Shown here piece after piece: positions 50,771 through 62,529 of a stretch of DNA of 64,000 bases; positions within the stretch are counted from its first letter, which is position 1; each line of letters opens with the position of its first letter. Location: NCBI GenBank assembly GCA_973895155.1, contig OZ316891.1:19840001-19904000 (forward strand), written 5' to 3'. The DNA is from Marsupella aquatica (lineage: Eukaryota; Marchantiophyta). The translations under genes and the position numbers were made by a program. The notes beneath the pieces were generated by a model. That model worked only from the letters and a program-made list of their open reading frames with translations, searched no databases and was not told the origin of the DNA.

Positions 50771-51880
50771 GCCATAAATAAATCAATTCAGTTCCCCCGT
50801 GAAAAGCCCCACGGGGAGGGCGCACAAACAGACCAGGTTTCCCGGGAGGCAGCCAAGAAAGAACAGAGGGCCAAACCTCAAAAAACCAACCCAAATCCAC
50901 CTAAGGCAAGGAATTACTCTCCCCGGAGACACCTACCAGCAACCCAAACCCACACCACACAAACTCACAACCAGCTTGAGGGCATCAGTGCCCCCAGAAC
51001 CAAACATCCATTGGTCTCAACGTTCAAACATCACTGCAAAATCAAAGTCACCCAGCGGAAGTGAAACTGATCCCCCCGCTGCCAAGCCAGCTCCTGCGAA
51101 GCCCATCGATACATGATTTAGCGCGCAGCAGGCGAGTGCACTTCTTGCCCGGGGGGCAACGCCGACCAGCAGCGAATAAGTTTTCCACTGCCTCTGACAG
51201 TACAAGTCCCAGGTCAAACACACGTCTCCCCCCCGTCTGAAACATGTGAGTGTTTCTCCCAATCCAGAGCCTCCAGAGAATCTGGTGCAAGACAAAAAGT
51301 TGCGCCACTCGGATCGGCTCCCTCCCACAGGCTGCATCTAAAAGGGCCATCAGCCCTTGTCCAATTGGCATATCCAGCGCACTCAACGAGGTCAAACAGA
51401 GACGCCAGCAACAGACAACATGTGCACATTGGAAAAAAAGGTGAGGGATGGTTTCCAGCCGTCCGCTGCACAACTTGCAGTCACCATTGCTCACCTCTAA
51501 TCTAAGTGCACGGGCCCCAGTGAACAAGCCCCCCACAATGATCCTCCATATAAAGGTCTTGCCTCTGGTTGGTAAATCCGATCTCCACAGTCTGGACCAG
51601 CTCTCATTCCATCCTCTCTCCTCTCGGGTAAGAGACCAGATCCTATTCAGGCGTTCGTGATTTGAGGTCTTGGGCCGCAAGAAGTCATACACTCTGCAAT
51701 TCTGAATTCTGAAATCCTTCAATGGTTCAGGTCTATCTGTCCACCTCCACTGTTTGGCATACAGGAAGTACTCTGACCGGCAGTGTGAAGCGCTCCATAT
51801 ACTTTCCAAGAACTTCCGTGCAAGCAATTGATGCTCTGCAGAGAATCCACGCATGTTGCTCCATCTAAGCGGGAGGTCAT
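50770..51880 (-). mobile_element. 5'-truncated L1-type LINE inserted in the transposase-like gene
   Basis: The frame at 51854-51048 ends with the reverse-transcriptase zinc-binding region: WNESWSRLWRSDLPTRGKTF, then CKLCSGRLETIPHLFFQC (C-x2-C...H-x4-C) and WRLWIGRNTHMF. The 3' tail to 50770 has CCCCGTGGGGCTTTTCACGG. Catalytic reverse-transcriptase motifs are missing because of 5' truncation. The host gene reads YHFFVFQ on one side and HDTFFVQH on the other, so the LINE split it. Confidence 0.85.
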
Positions 51881-51889
51881 CTGAAATAC

Positions 51890-53640
51890 AAAAAAGTGAT
51901 AATCAGCCTCAATAAATTGGGTGATCCTTTGACCATTTTTGTCACACACCATAGGGTTGTCCTCCTCATTGTCATACTGGTGCGGGTAGGTGATCAGAAC
52001 AAGAATGGTGATTTGTCTATTATCCCAATGAAGGGATTGTACCTCGTCCTGTGATGCAAACGTGTAATTCTCTGCAAATGTCAATGGAACTGACTATGGT
52101 ACCTTTCGGAAAGGACTTAAGACAATTTTGGTACTGCTCAGCTTGCCATCTAGCATAGAAGTCATGTTTTATAAATGTTTGTATAGAACCTGTCACCTTT
52201 TCCATGAACACCACCATTGAGGTGACTTTACTTACTAATCTAAGCCTCTTTGTAGCCTTAGAAAGTTGTGCATCATCATTCTGGACTTTCTTCTTTCTCA
52301 CACTATTTGGCTTTGGCAAATCATCTAGGTTAACATACTCATAAGTTTGCCACACCACAGATTCCGTCTCTTCATCCACTCTTTCCTCCCATGGACACAA
52401 ATCTAACAGCCCTGGCCCACAGTCCTCACAATCACCTACCAAACAACCACTCTTGTGCCAAAGATCACCTTCTCCTTTTGCACATAAGGTCTCTGCACAC
52501 CACTCTCTCACAGACAATTGTGTATGCTTGTGAGCTTTGCATGGTTCATCAGTACCATGACTCAGTCCAACAACAATAGGGGAACAAACTACACATTGAC
52601 ATGTGCAATCTGGAGGATGCTGAGATTGTTGTTGCTTGGCAAATTAAGGCTTTGCAAAGTAGGTGCATCTCAACATGTTGCTTGTAGCAACAAACATCCC
52701 TATCTTTCATTGTACGTATAAAATAAGGTTTAAGGGCTTGAAAAGATCGCAAACCAATTGTGTACGCTTTTTGCTCTTTCTTCAACCATTCCTGGAACTT
52801 GAAAAAGTACTCCGCTTGTAGCAAAAACGCAGCATATATTCATGAGCAAATTCAGCTGTACTCATGCAAATCACTATTAACGCAACATATATTCATGAGA
52901 AAATTTAGTTGTACTTAAATCACTATTGAATACACAGTACACTTGTGGCCTCTCACTACACAATTAAAAACATTACCTCAGTATCCTCCAGGCGGTGAGT
53001 CCTATGCTCCTCATATTATTCTTTGCAATCCTTTTTCTAGCAAAATCCTTCTTGCCTGGATCAGGCCTGGTAAATGCCTCCCAAAACCAGGCAACATCTC
53101 CTCAAATCTCCTCAGAATGTCGATCACTCCTTTTCTTTCGCTGACCCATTGGAAAACACAATGTGGCATCACCATCCAACATAATTCTTCTCTTACTAGC
53201 AGCATACAGAGGGTCTCTTTTCATACACAATGCTCGAGCACGCAAGAGAAGATTGGTATCTTGCATTCACAATCTTGGGACTAGTGAAGGAAGCTAGTAG
53301 AATATCTTTGGCCGCTTTGTGATCTTCACGCCTTGCATACTTTATTGTATTCAAAATTTTCTTTACATCACCAATAGCTGTACTCCATGATAGATCCACT
53401 TTAGGGCAGCCTAGTGAAGTGGGGTGCAATTGAACCATTCCCTATGAGTCCAAAAATGCTCCATGATGATCTTCTTAGCAGCAAAATTATGTCTTCTCGT
53501 TAATTTGGGAAAGTGCTTTACCATCTCAGTGACAACTTGGGTCTGGCTATAGACACTTCTGTTTGGGATATCAGAGGCATCATGATTCTTGATTACCTCA
53601 CCAAGTAGACACCGCTTCTTCAAACAAGACTTCTATTGTC
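51890..53640 (-). pseudogene. HGK-motif transposase-like gene, middle part
   Basis: Minus-strand frames in order: KKRCLLGEVIKNHDASDIPN (53.62 kb), VDLSWSTAIGDVKKILNTIK (53.4 kb), FQALKPYFIRTMKDRDVCCY with KQHVEMHLLCKAL (52.7 kb), CLVGDCEDCGPGLLDLCPW and WQTYEYVNLDDLPKP (52.4 kb), HDFYARWQAEQYQNCLKSFP with GTIVSSIDICRE (52.1 kb), and FAENYTFASQDEVQSLHWD (52.0 kb). The order of a Cys-rich segment, then D-x-x-E-N-Y and Q-x(4)-W, fits the catalytic core of the same transposon family; the D and E residues may be catalytic. Frame changes between parts may be introns or damage. Confidence 0.5.
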
Positions 53641-53740
53641 TCCTTCTAGCTGATGCACGCATAGCCTCTTGCGTGGCCACCACTATTGCATATATCTCCA
53701 TTGTAAGACTGATCATTTGCACTCCTCTCCTCCGCTGATC

Positions 53741-54205
53741 TCAACCTGGACTCCAAATCAATAGTTTGATTCTACAAGTCATGAATTTGGTATTCCAAAG
53801 TTGCAAACTCCCCAACAATTGTAGCCAAATTTCATCCTTGAAGTTGTCAGCCTGCTCTCTTGCGTTAGCAAGCAGCTTCTCTGCCTCTATTGTGGCCTCT
53901 CGTCCAACCTGAACAAGTAGCTTCTCCACCTCTATGGTAGCCTTGTGACTAGCTTGACCAATCAATTGCTCTGACTCTATTGTAGCCTTATGTCTAGCCT
54001 CAGCAAGCAACTTCTTGGCCTCTATGGCAGCCTCCTGAATCACCAGCTTCTCTACCTGCCCTTGAACATCTTGCAAATTTTCTCTGGCAAGTGTTCTTAC
54101 TGCATTCACTGCTTGCCCTGCCCTACGCTCTCTTGTCTTAAAATTTTGTTGGTCTCTTTCGAGGTCTCTTTTAGCTTTTGCTGCTTCATCCCAAACACTA
54201 CTCAT
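53741..54205 (-). CDS. Coiled-coil protein upstream of the transposase-like gene
   Basis: A 154-codon frame starting MSSVWDEAAKAKRDLERD. It is almost entirely helix with an internal repeat, ATIEAEKLLA / ATIESEQLIG / ATIEVEKLLV / ATIEAEKLLA, about 14 to 17 residues each. The coil would form dimers or fibres. It could be a first exon of the transposase-like gene or a separate small gene. The final 20 residues lose the repeat and may be intron read-through. Confidence 0.45.
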   Translation of the reverse strand: MSSVWDEAAKAKRDLERDQQNFKTRERRAGQAVNAVRTLARENLQDVQGQVEKLVIQEAAIEAKKLLAEARHKATIESEQLIGQASHKATIEVEKLLVQVGREATIEAEKLLANAREQADNFKDEIWLQLLGSLQLWNTKFMTCRIKLLIWSPG

Positions 54206-54239
54206 GATGTTGGGTTAACACCATGAGATCATGTGTGAG

Positions 54240-55379
54240 GGTAGAGATTCACTCACTGCCATTGCACTTGCGCTGCCCTATTTGTTCTCCTAAACGCAGA
54301 GTAATGTCGTAGAGTAAGGAACTAAGGAAGGTCCATTTGCTACAAGGTCAGACGTTTCCAGTCCTTGATGTCCCTTAGACCACAATGCACGGTATTGCGA
54401 CGCAAAATGCAATGTTCACTCAAGCTCCATGTCTCAATTGATCCTGACCCTGTTTGTTCTCCTAAACGCAGAGTAATGCCGCAGATCGAGTAAGAAGCTA
54501 ATGAAGGTTAGGGGTTCCAAGAAAAACCAAATCTAATTAAACTAATCAGAAGGTGTAAGGAGCAATGCAACTTACTCATAATACAACTTACTCAAAATAG
54601 ATATAAGGCGCAAATAGGAGTTCTTAAATTGCTCAAAAAGTTTCATAGGTCACATGAATGACCAAACGTACCGTCCCATGTAAGCCCGCTTGCCATTCCC
54701 ACTTGCCATCTCCATTCGCCACGAGGTCAGATGTTTCCATTCCTTACTATCCCTTCGACGATGATGCACGACAATGTGACCCTTTTTGCAACACTCAAGC
54801 TCCAAACACGGGCAAAAGAAGATGAATGTCAAACACGAAAAGAACAAGGTAACCCCAAATTTGGCAACGCGATGTCTCAATGTCTGCTTGTTTTGACAGA
54901 AAAACTTACAAGTAACGTGCGTCCGCGAGTATTGATCACTGCATTTCTGCAACGCAATGTCCATGCCTGCAGCTTGTTTCTCTCAAGAAAAACTTACTCT
55001 TAAGAAAAACTTATAGATTGTGTGATGCGGTCCATGAGTAGATGACACATAAAGATGTTTATCAAAATATTCCTGACCTAACGCACCATGTACCATGGAC
55101 TTGGGTTCATGCATAGAGTTCAAAGCAGGGTCAACACAAGTTACAAAGTATTTAAATTTCAAGAAAGTACTAAGCTTAGTACCTTAAGTGACAATGTCGA
55201 CTGTGGGTAGTGAAGGGCAGTTCACCAAGGAAATCATCACCTTTACTTCTTGGGCTACACACTAATTATTGTCTAATCTTGGCCATCCATTCAAGTACAT
55301 CTGAGCCCTTCCATGGTCCTTTTTGGTCCCTCAAGTACCATCCTCTATGGTATTTGAAATGTGACATTTGTGACATCAA
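54240..55379. repeat. Upstream region with duplicated segments, no gene
   Basis: TTTGTTCTCCTAAACGCAGA occurs at about 54278 and 54454. GGTCAGACGTTTCCAGTCC near 54344 resembles GGTCAGATGTTTCCATTCC near 54723. AAAAACTTA words recur at 54900-55015. AGTACTAAGCTTAGTACC at 55166 is an imperfect palindrome. This may be promoter and subterminal sequence of the element that ends at 55408. Confidence 0.45.
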
Positions 55380-55408
55380 ATAATACCCCCTCTAGATTGC
55401 TTTTGGCC
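55380..55408 (-). repeat. Right terminal inverted repeat of the 40.6-kb block
   Basis: Reverse complement GGCCAAAAGCAATCTAGAG then GGGGGTAT; partner of 14817-14845. Gypsy integrase coding sequence resumes five bases to the right. Confidence 0.65.
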
Positions 55409-55412
55409 ATGT

Positions 55413-55870
55413 CACAACCGTTATGCCTTAGTGATGGTGGAGCACTTTTATAAATGGATTGAGTTGGTTGCATTGCCAGATAAAGATAGTGAAGGAGTTT
55501 CCTATTCCTTTCTGGATCATGTATTGAGCCATTTTGGTGCTCCAGCTGAGGTTTTGACTGACTAGGGGACTGAGTTTTGTGGACCGAGATTTTAAGGTCT
55601 TGTGTCATCAAGCATTGATTGATCACCGTACGACGTCTAAGGATCATCCACAGGCAGATGGATTGGTAGAGAGAGTTGTCCAGACAGTGAAGAGAGGATT
55701 GCGGAAGTATGGCTTGCAGATGGGTCACATGAGTGATTGGGATATCTAGCTACCATGGTTAGCAATGAGATATCGCTTCAGTAGACAAACATCTCTTGCA
55801 TCCTTTTCACCGTATTTGCTGCTCTATGGTAGGGATCGAGCCAATGTTGCCAATAGCCATTTGACAAGAG
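55413..55870 (+). pseudogene. Gypsy integrase core, right part
   Basis: Reads HNRYALVMVEHFYKWIELVA, then FLDHVLSHFGAPAEVLTD and GTEFCG, a one-base shift, then DHPQADGLVERVVQTVKRGL and SPYLLLYGRD. The second catalytic Asp (LTD) and the catalytic Glu (GLVER) of the D,D-35-E triad are here; the first Asp lies at 14.78 kb. Integrase joins element DNA to the chromosome. A stop after LTD, one after SDWDI and a frameshift show decay. Confidence 0.9.
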
Positions 55871-55999
55871 GTTGGTGAGGTGTTACAGTTGGATGACCCT
55901 GATATGTGGATGCGAGATTGTTCCTAACGGGCAAAATTGTTTTGGAGAGTGATGCCCATGGCGTTTGAGAACTTAGCTATTACGCAGCATCGGGGTACT

Positions 56000-56430
56000 T
56001 TGAGGTATGCCACTATTTGGGGAGGAGGATATCACCCTAGCATTAGGTGATTTCATTTTGGAGATTGTGTATCTGCAACAAACAACACCTACTACTTTGG
56101 ATGTTATTGTAGGACGTATTGTTCTGCGAGTGCAGACGAGAATGCAGAAGGTTTTGCCATCAGACATCCTGGTTTTAGAAGGTCGTGATGGTATGCTTTG
56201 GAAGGATCATGTGCACAATTGTGCACCTTGTCACCTTCCAAATATTGATGATAACATAGATCCTAGTGGTATCTGTAGGCTTATAGTGTATGTTATGTGG
56301 ATCTGCCCGAGGAGCTACAACCATGTTGATTTGTGATAGTTGCTCAAGAGGTTGGCACTTGGCGTGTTTGATGCCACCTCTTGATTAAGTCCCTGAGGGA
56401 CGGTGGTTGTGTCCTAATTGTAGATAGATA
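56000..56430 (+). pseudogene. C-terminal extension of the Gypsy polyprotein with PHD finger
   Basis: After the integrase core comes a segment with LPSDILVLEGRDGMLWKDHV and HNCAPCHLPNID. A frame then reads CMLCGSARGATTML, ICDSCSRGWHLACLMPPLD, a stop, and VPEGRWLCPNC (56287-56421). Spacing Cx2C, CxxC, WHxxC and WxCPxC is the complete C4HC3 pattern of a PHD finger. PHD fingers read histone H3 tails, so here it may target integration, as chromodomains do in chromoviruses. One stop lies inside it. The LTR follows within 200 bp. Confidence 0.75.
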
Positions 56431-56603
56431 TTGAATTTAGTTAGCATAAAACTTATTAGGTAGTATGGATTGCAGACAGGCGACGAACGATGGGGCTCCT
56501 TGGCACCTGGCCTCTTGATCTGTGCACCAAAATGGTGTATGCTTCCTTTTAGTTTTAGGGCTAGCTGTAGTTAGTGGGACCTAATCACCAGCTAGGGGGA
56601 GGC

Positions 56604-57089
56604 TATGGATTTTGGCGGACATGTGTTGTGTGTCGTGTCACGATTATCTTTTTCTTGTTTACATGGTGTGTCGCGATGTGAGTTGTGCATGGATGTGTGT
56701 TCGCACGACAATTGTTACTCCATGTTGCATTTAGGTTGCAACTTTGTTGGTTGCACATGTTGTGTTGTGAGTTTGGGAGGGTGACCTGGTATAGCAGGTC
56801 ACCTGGTAGGGATAACCTGTTCACGCAGGTCACCATGCCCTTTGTACCATGGGGGTATACCTTGGAGAGTGAGGATTAGCTCATCATTCTTCAAAGTTGA
56901 GCCTTCAGGCACTAGTAGAGCTCGTGTGAGTGTGCCTATGGTGAGAGAGAGAAAGTGTATGTTGATTGGCATGTAGAGCGACATTAGCAGGGTTTTGCTA
57001 TGTGTATAGACTCGGAGTTCTCCATGGCTAGTGGGTGAGTTTGGCTCGACTTAGTGATACCTTGCGGTGGGGTTCCATTTTGTAAGAGA
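56604..57089 (+). mobile_element. 3' LTR of the Gypsy element
   Basis: Preceded by a purine tract (AGCTAGGGGGAGGC). Starts TGGATTTTGGCGGACATG. Contains CAGGTCACC repeats (56790-56835) and ends with the block shared with 8888-8968. The match to the left end ties the two halves into one element. Confidence 0.7.
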
Positions 57090-57205
57090 TTGTTATGGAT
57101 TTTGGTGTACATGTGTTGTGTGTCGTGTGATTATCCTTTTCTTGTTTACATGGTGTGCCGTGATGTGAGTTGTGTATGGATGTGTGTCCGCACGACAACA
57201 TCTTT
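57090..57205 (+). mobile_element. Partial second LTR copy
   Basis: TTATGGATTTTGGTGTACATG through GTGTCCGCACGACAA repeats the first 110 bp of the 56604 LTR. The two LTR starts in tandem suggest unequal recombination or a second insertion. It runs into minisatellite family 2. Confidence 0.7.
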
Positions 57206-57655
57206 TACTTGATAACATCTTTCACATAACGACATCTTTTTACTTCATGACATCATGACATCTTTCACATAATGACATCTTTTGTGCAATGCACGGGTAA
57301 TGAACTATTTTGTACTTCACAACATTGTTATACTTAAAGAAAACCTTTGGCATATCGCTTTCCAACATCATTGGCAACACCACCTCTATTTGATTTCTTG
57401 GCCGACACGACATTTTTTGTTCTCACCAACATCTTGGCCGACCTGACAACTTTTGTTCTCAACGACATCTTGGGCGACACAACATCTTTCTTCTCAACGA
57501 CCTCTTGGCCAATACGACATCTTTTGTTCTCAACAACATCTTGGGCAACACAACATCTTCTTCTCAACAATCTCTTGGCTGACACGACATCTTTTATTCT
57601 CAACGACATCTTGGCTGTCACGACATCATTTGTGCTACGCACGTGTATTGAACTA
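57206..57655 (+). repeat. Minisatellite family 2, right block
   Basis: Units such as TTCTCAACGACATCTTGGGC and GACACAACATCTTTTGT repeat about 15 times at 25-32 bp. The open frames on both strands here are products of the repeat, not genes. The left partner is at 8046-8130. Confidence 0.85.
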
Positions 57656-57699
57656 GTATTGTTAAACAACTGGTTTGGCTCTTTGGTTATGTCATTGGA

Positions 57700-58180
57700 A
57701 CATATCAAGTAATGTTCAAATATTATTGAGTCATATATTGTTAAGCAGTTGGTTTGGCATTCTGGTTATGTCATGGGAAGAGTGAGGTTATCAAGTAAAT
57801 GAATTGTGTTCAAATAATATTGAATCTCATGTATTGTCATGACACCTTGATATGTCATGGAAGAAGGAGGTTATCAAGTAAGTGAATTGTGTTCAAATAA
57901 TATTGAATCTCATGTATTGTCATGGCTCTTTGTTGATTATCTCACGAAAAAGGGAGGTTATCAAGGAAGTGAGATGTGTTCAAATAGTAATGAATCTCAT
58001 GTATTGTTAATCAGCTATTCTCATGTATTGTTAATCAGCTATTCTCATGTATTGTTAATCAGCTGGTCTGGCTCTTTGGTGATGTAATTTGATTAGCTCA
58101 TGGAAATGGGAGGTTATCAAGGAAATGAGATGTGTTCAAATAGTAATGAGCCATGTATTGTTAATCAGCTGGTCCGGCTC
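57700..58180 (+). repeat. Minisatellite family 1, right block
   Basis: TGTTCAAATAATATTGAATC with TCATGTATTGT recurs about five times, with GGAGGTTATCAAG linkers, plus three short copies of TCTCATGTATTGTTAATCAG (58017-58075). It is the same family and strand as 7139-7515. Confidence 0.85.
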
Positions 58181-58414
58181 AGATTATTTGGAGGCTCCTA
58201 TATGGTGAATCCACCTTTCAGATTTTGTCTCATTCATATTTTGTGTCAAGTATTTTGATTTTAATGTGCCTTAACAAGGTAAATCATCTGTATTAATTTG
58301 ATTTTGAATTAACTTTAGGACCTCTCTTAATTTTAGTGAATTTATAGTATTTTGAATATATTTGGCTCCCCTCATCAAGGTTTAATCTTTACTTTTCAAT
58401 CACTCCTTAGTGAA

Positions 58415-58817
58415 TTCTCTTTCTTCTCATGAGAGTGTAAGAAATGAATTTGATCAATGTGAACATCTGGTGTATTAAGTTCCCTTGATGGTTTACTTGC
58501 AAAATTTATGATTTTAATTGAATGACATTACCTAGAAGCAAGTGAAAATTCTCTTTCTTCTCATGAGAGTGTAAGAAATGAATTTGATCAATGTGAACAT
58601 CTGGTGTATTAAGTTCCCTTGATGGTTTACTTGCAAAATTTATGATTTTAATTGAATGACATTACCTAGAAGCAAGTGAAAATTCTCTTTCTTCTCATGA
58701 GAGTGTAAGAAATGAATTTGATCAATGTGAACATCTGGTGTATTAAGTTCACTTGATGGTTTACTTGCAAAATTTATGATTTTAATTGAATGACATTGTC
58801 TAGAAGCAAGTGAAAAT
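58415..58817 (+). repeat. Three tandem copies of a 134-bp unit
   Basis: Units start at 58415, 58549 and 58683 with TTCTCTTTCTTCTCATGAG. Copies 1 and 2 look identical; copy 3 differs at a few sites (for example GTTCAC for GTTCCC). Such uniformity implies a recent duplication, in contrast to the older repeats nearby. Confidence 0.9.
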
Positions 58818-58819
58818 CT

Positions 58820-59900
58820 GTGCTGTTTGTGCACAACTCAACTCTTTAGTACCTTTGTAATTTCTTGGTCATAATGTGATTTTATGTGCATATATTTTAC
58901 ATGTCCCTACTTAAATGAATTAAGTATCACTAGAAGACAAAAAAAGAGACATGTTCTAGGATTAACATGCTATATCTTTATGCTATATCTTTATATATCA
59001 CTAGAAGACAAATAAAATAAAATTACATATCATTAGAAGAAAAAGACATGTTCCGGGACGAAGATGCTATATATCAAGCTCTTTGGTGAAAAAGTCTTTG
59101 GTGAAAAAGTCATGTTCCAGGTGAACATGCTATATATCCGGCTCTTTGGTGATATAATTTGTTCGAGGGCTAGAGTTCTCGAATGAAATCCCTACAGCAT
59201 TGAGTAGTTGCGTGGAGCATTTCTTTGAGCACAATATTTTAGTGCTAAGCCTGGTGGGCTGGGTTGGGCATGGGTGGATGTTGAGGGGCAATCGCAATGG
59301 CAGCCGGTCAAGCGTTTTTAAGTTTAAATGTCGTAAAAAGTTGTATGCTCATGCAAGGCATTCATCTGGCAATAAAGTTGAATTTAATGGCAATTTGTGT
59401 GATCACATTAGCATGACCTCATAAGTGACAATTTTGATGCGCACTTTTGATCAATAAGTCATGAGAGGGTTGCCAGAAAGTCATCTACATCGAGAGAAAT
59501 TGTGTACCGTGGTGCCTACATTTCAGTGCTAATGCTACAGATTAACTACCGTTAAAGATCGACCGCATAAGAAATGTCATGCACTTCTACGGTTTCAAAG
59601 TACGTCCACGCCTTTGAAGTAGATCTTACTCGGCTTCGAAAGTGCAACTACATGTTACAGTCGCCTAGTGTTCTAAAAGATGGCGAAGGAATCAGCATTT
59701 TGACAAAATACATTTCGCAGTATTCATCAAGGAAGCTTACGTATCAAGCGTTGCTCTCACCTTCATACATTCTGCGTATCGAAGACAGTTTCATTCCAAT
59801 AGCATGTCGAACACCTTCATTAAGTCAATATAACCACATGAGTTTGAATAGTAAAATTTTAAAAACGTTCCGGATGGTGCTCAGCAGACCGGCAACACCT
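58820..59900. other. Intergenic region between repeats and EF-1A
   Basis: AT-rich. A short duplicated phrase (CTTTGGTGAAAAAGTC near 59080-59112) is seen. The plus-strand open frame at 59574-59906 has no motif and lies opposite the EF-1A 3' region, so it is not called. Confidence 0.4.
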
Positions 59901-60084
59901 GCCTAACAGGATCAAAGTAAAAATCTAAAGCCGTGACAAAGCCTCGCCACCGCCTGTCCAGCACCCAAGTCTGCTTTTGACGGGCCAACAGCATCCTTCG
60001 GAAAAGGGTTGTAAACAGGGAGGATAAGGCTACAAGTATCTTCACGATTGCATCAGGTTCGGACCACAATCCCATCAGCACGGT
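59890..60084 (-). other. EF-1A 3' untranslated region
   Basis: Follows the stop codon on the minus strand. T-rich stretches (such as TTTTTACTTTGATCCTG) fit a plant 3' end, but no canonical AATAAA signal is seen, and the exact end is a guess. Confidence 0.5.
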
Positions 60085-61678
<1,594 letters not shown>

Positions 61679-61679
61679 T

Positions 61680-62190
61680 CACAAAATCTGGCAAAGATTC
61701 TCAAGGTCAGGGAACAGTGGACTCCGGCACTTTCAATACAAGCTACTAAACATCGAAAAAACCTCGAAGAGAAAAGCTCACGCAGGCGGCGAAGACGTAC
61801 GCAAACCTATCAGATAGAAAACGTAAACCCTAAACCCAGTGCAAGCAACGGAAGATAGAAAACATCGAAGACAGAGGATCAGCAAGCAAGAAGGCAAACA
61901 CTTGAAACGATAGCTGATTTAACCCTCCGTGCAAAACCCAATCCAGGCGTACCGAAGAATCCGAATCCTCCAAAAACAAGACCCACGGAAGAAGGCAGCA
62001 GAGAGCTCAAACGACAGCTTACCACAAACACAGCGACACCGACCTGTAGCTGGACGACCACCAACGACGAGCAGAGATGAAACAGCAAGTGGCCTACTCA
62101 CCGATGAGTACCAAGAAGCTCGCTCGATCTCGAAGTCGAAGCGCAGAGTTGCGCAAAGCTCTCACGACCTCAGACGATAATAAGAAGAAC
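61680..62190 (-). other. EF-1A 5' untranslated exon and leader intron
   Basis: Plant EF-1A genes usually have an intron in the leader. Here the donor CATCG|GTGAGT lies at 62101 and the intron would run to an acceptor shortly upstream of the ATG (about 61680). The first exon, about 62102-62190, is CT-rich. The intron contains AAACCCTAAACCC on the plus strand at 61826-61838. Leader introns of this family enhance expression. Confidence 0.7.
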
Positions 62191-62194
62191 CGAA

Positions 62195-62260
62195 AGGAGT
62201 TTTAGGGTTGCGGCGGAGGGTCTTGTAACTGGGAGAGCCCCTCCTGTGTTGGCTAGTTGA
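62195..62260 (-). promoter_or_regulatory. EF-1A core promoter with telo-box
   Basis: On the minus strand CCGCAACCCTAAAACTCC lies just before the predicted first exon. AACCCTAA is the telo-box found in plant EF-1A and ribosomal-protein promoters. No clear TATA box is seen at the usual distance. Confidence 0.55.
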
Positions 62261-62431
62261 AGATATTCGGTTCCATGGGCTTCACATCTGTACCCTTTGC
62301 GTCACTCCCTCCCCTCGCTTAGGTTCCATGCGCTGGACCGATCGGTCAATCGACGGTAGGTGGGCATTCATTTCGGTAAACTCTGTAATCCTACGGCCGC
62401 CCACTACTGTGATGGAGCTTATTAATTAATT

Positions 62432-62525
62432 AAGTGCGTCCTACGAAAACCAAAGCTTATGTTTTAAGTGCGGCCTACGAAAACCAAAGCTTATGTATTA
62501 AGTGTGTGGCCTACGAAAACCAAAG
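62432..62525 (+). repeat. Three copies of a 34-bp repeat
   Basis: CCTACGAAAACCAAAG occurs three times at 34-35 bp, with AAGTGCGGCC before and CTTATGT after. It is located upstream of the EF-1A promoter. Confidence 0.85.
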
Positions 62526-62529
62526 AATG

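Larger units (their letters stand above)
14817..55408. mobile_element. 40.6-kb inverted-repeat-bounded block inserted in the Gypsy integrase gene
   Basis: Integrase residues up to TRRG end at 14819 and HNRYALVMVEHF resumes at 55413 in the expected order, so the whole interval was inserted into one Gypsy element. Its ends are imperfect inverted repeats of about 28 bp. A transposase-like gene with an HGK motif (49.6-54.2 kb) lies near the right end. Target-site duplication is not clear: CGTGG at the left and CATGT at the right would need two changes. The interior also holds pieces of Copia, LINE, CACTA and LTR elements that must be later arrivals. It may be one cargo-bearing DNA transposon enlarged by nested insertions, or a compound of several. 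Confidence 0.6.

Noticed and set aside
57334-57712. Long open frames of more than 120 codons on both strands
   Set aside because: They are translations of the minisatellite; the repeated residues follow the DNA repeat and there is no domain.
59574-59906. 110-codon plus-strand frame beside EF-1A
   Set aside because: No known domain, and it overlaps the EF-1A 3' region in antisense.
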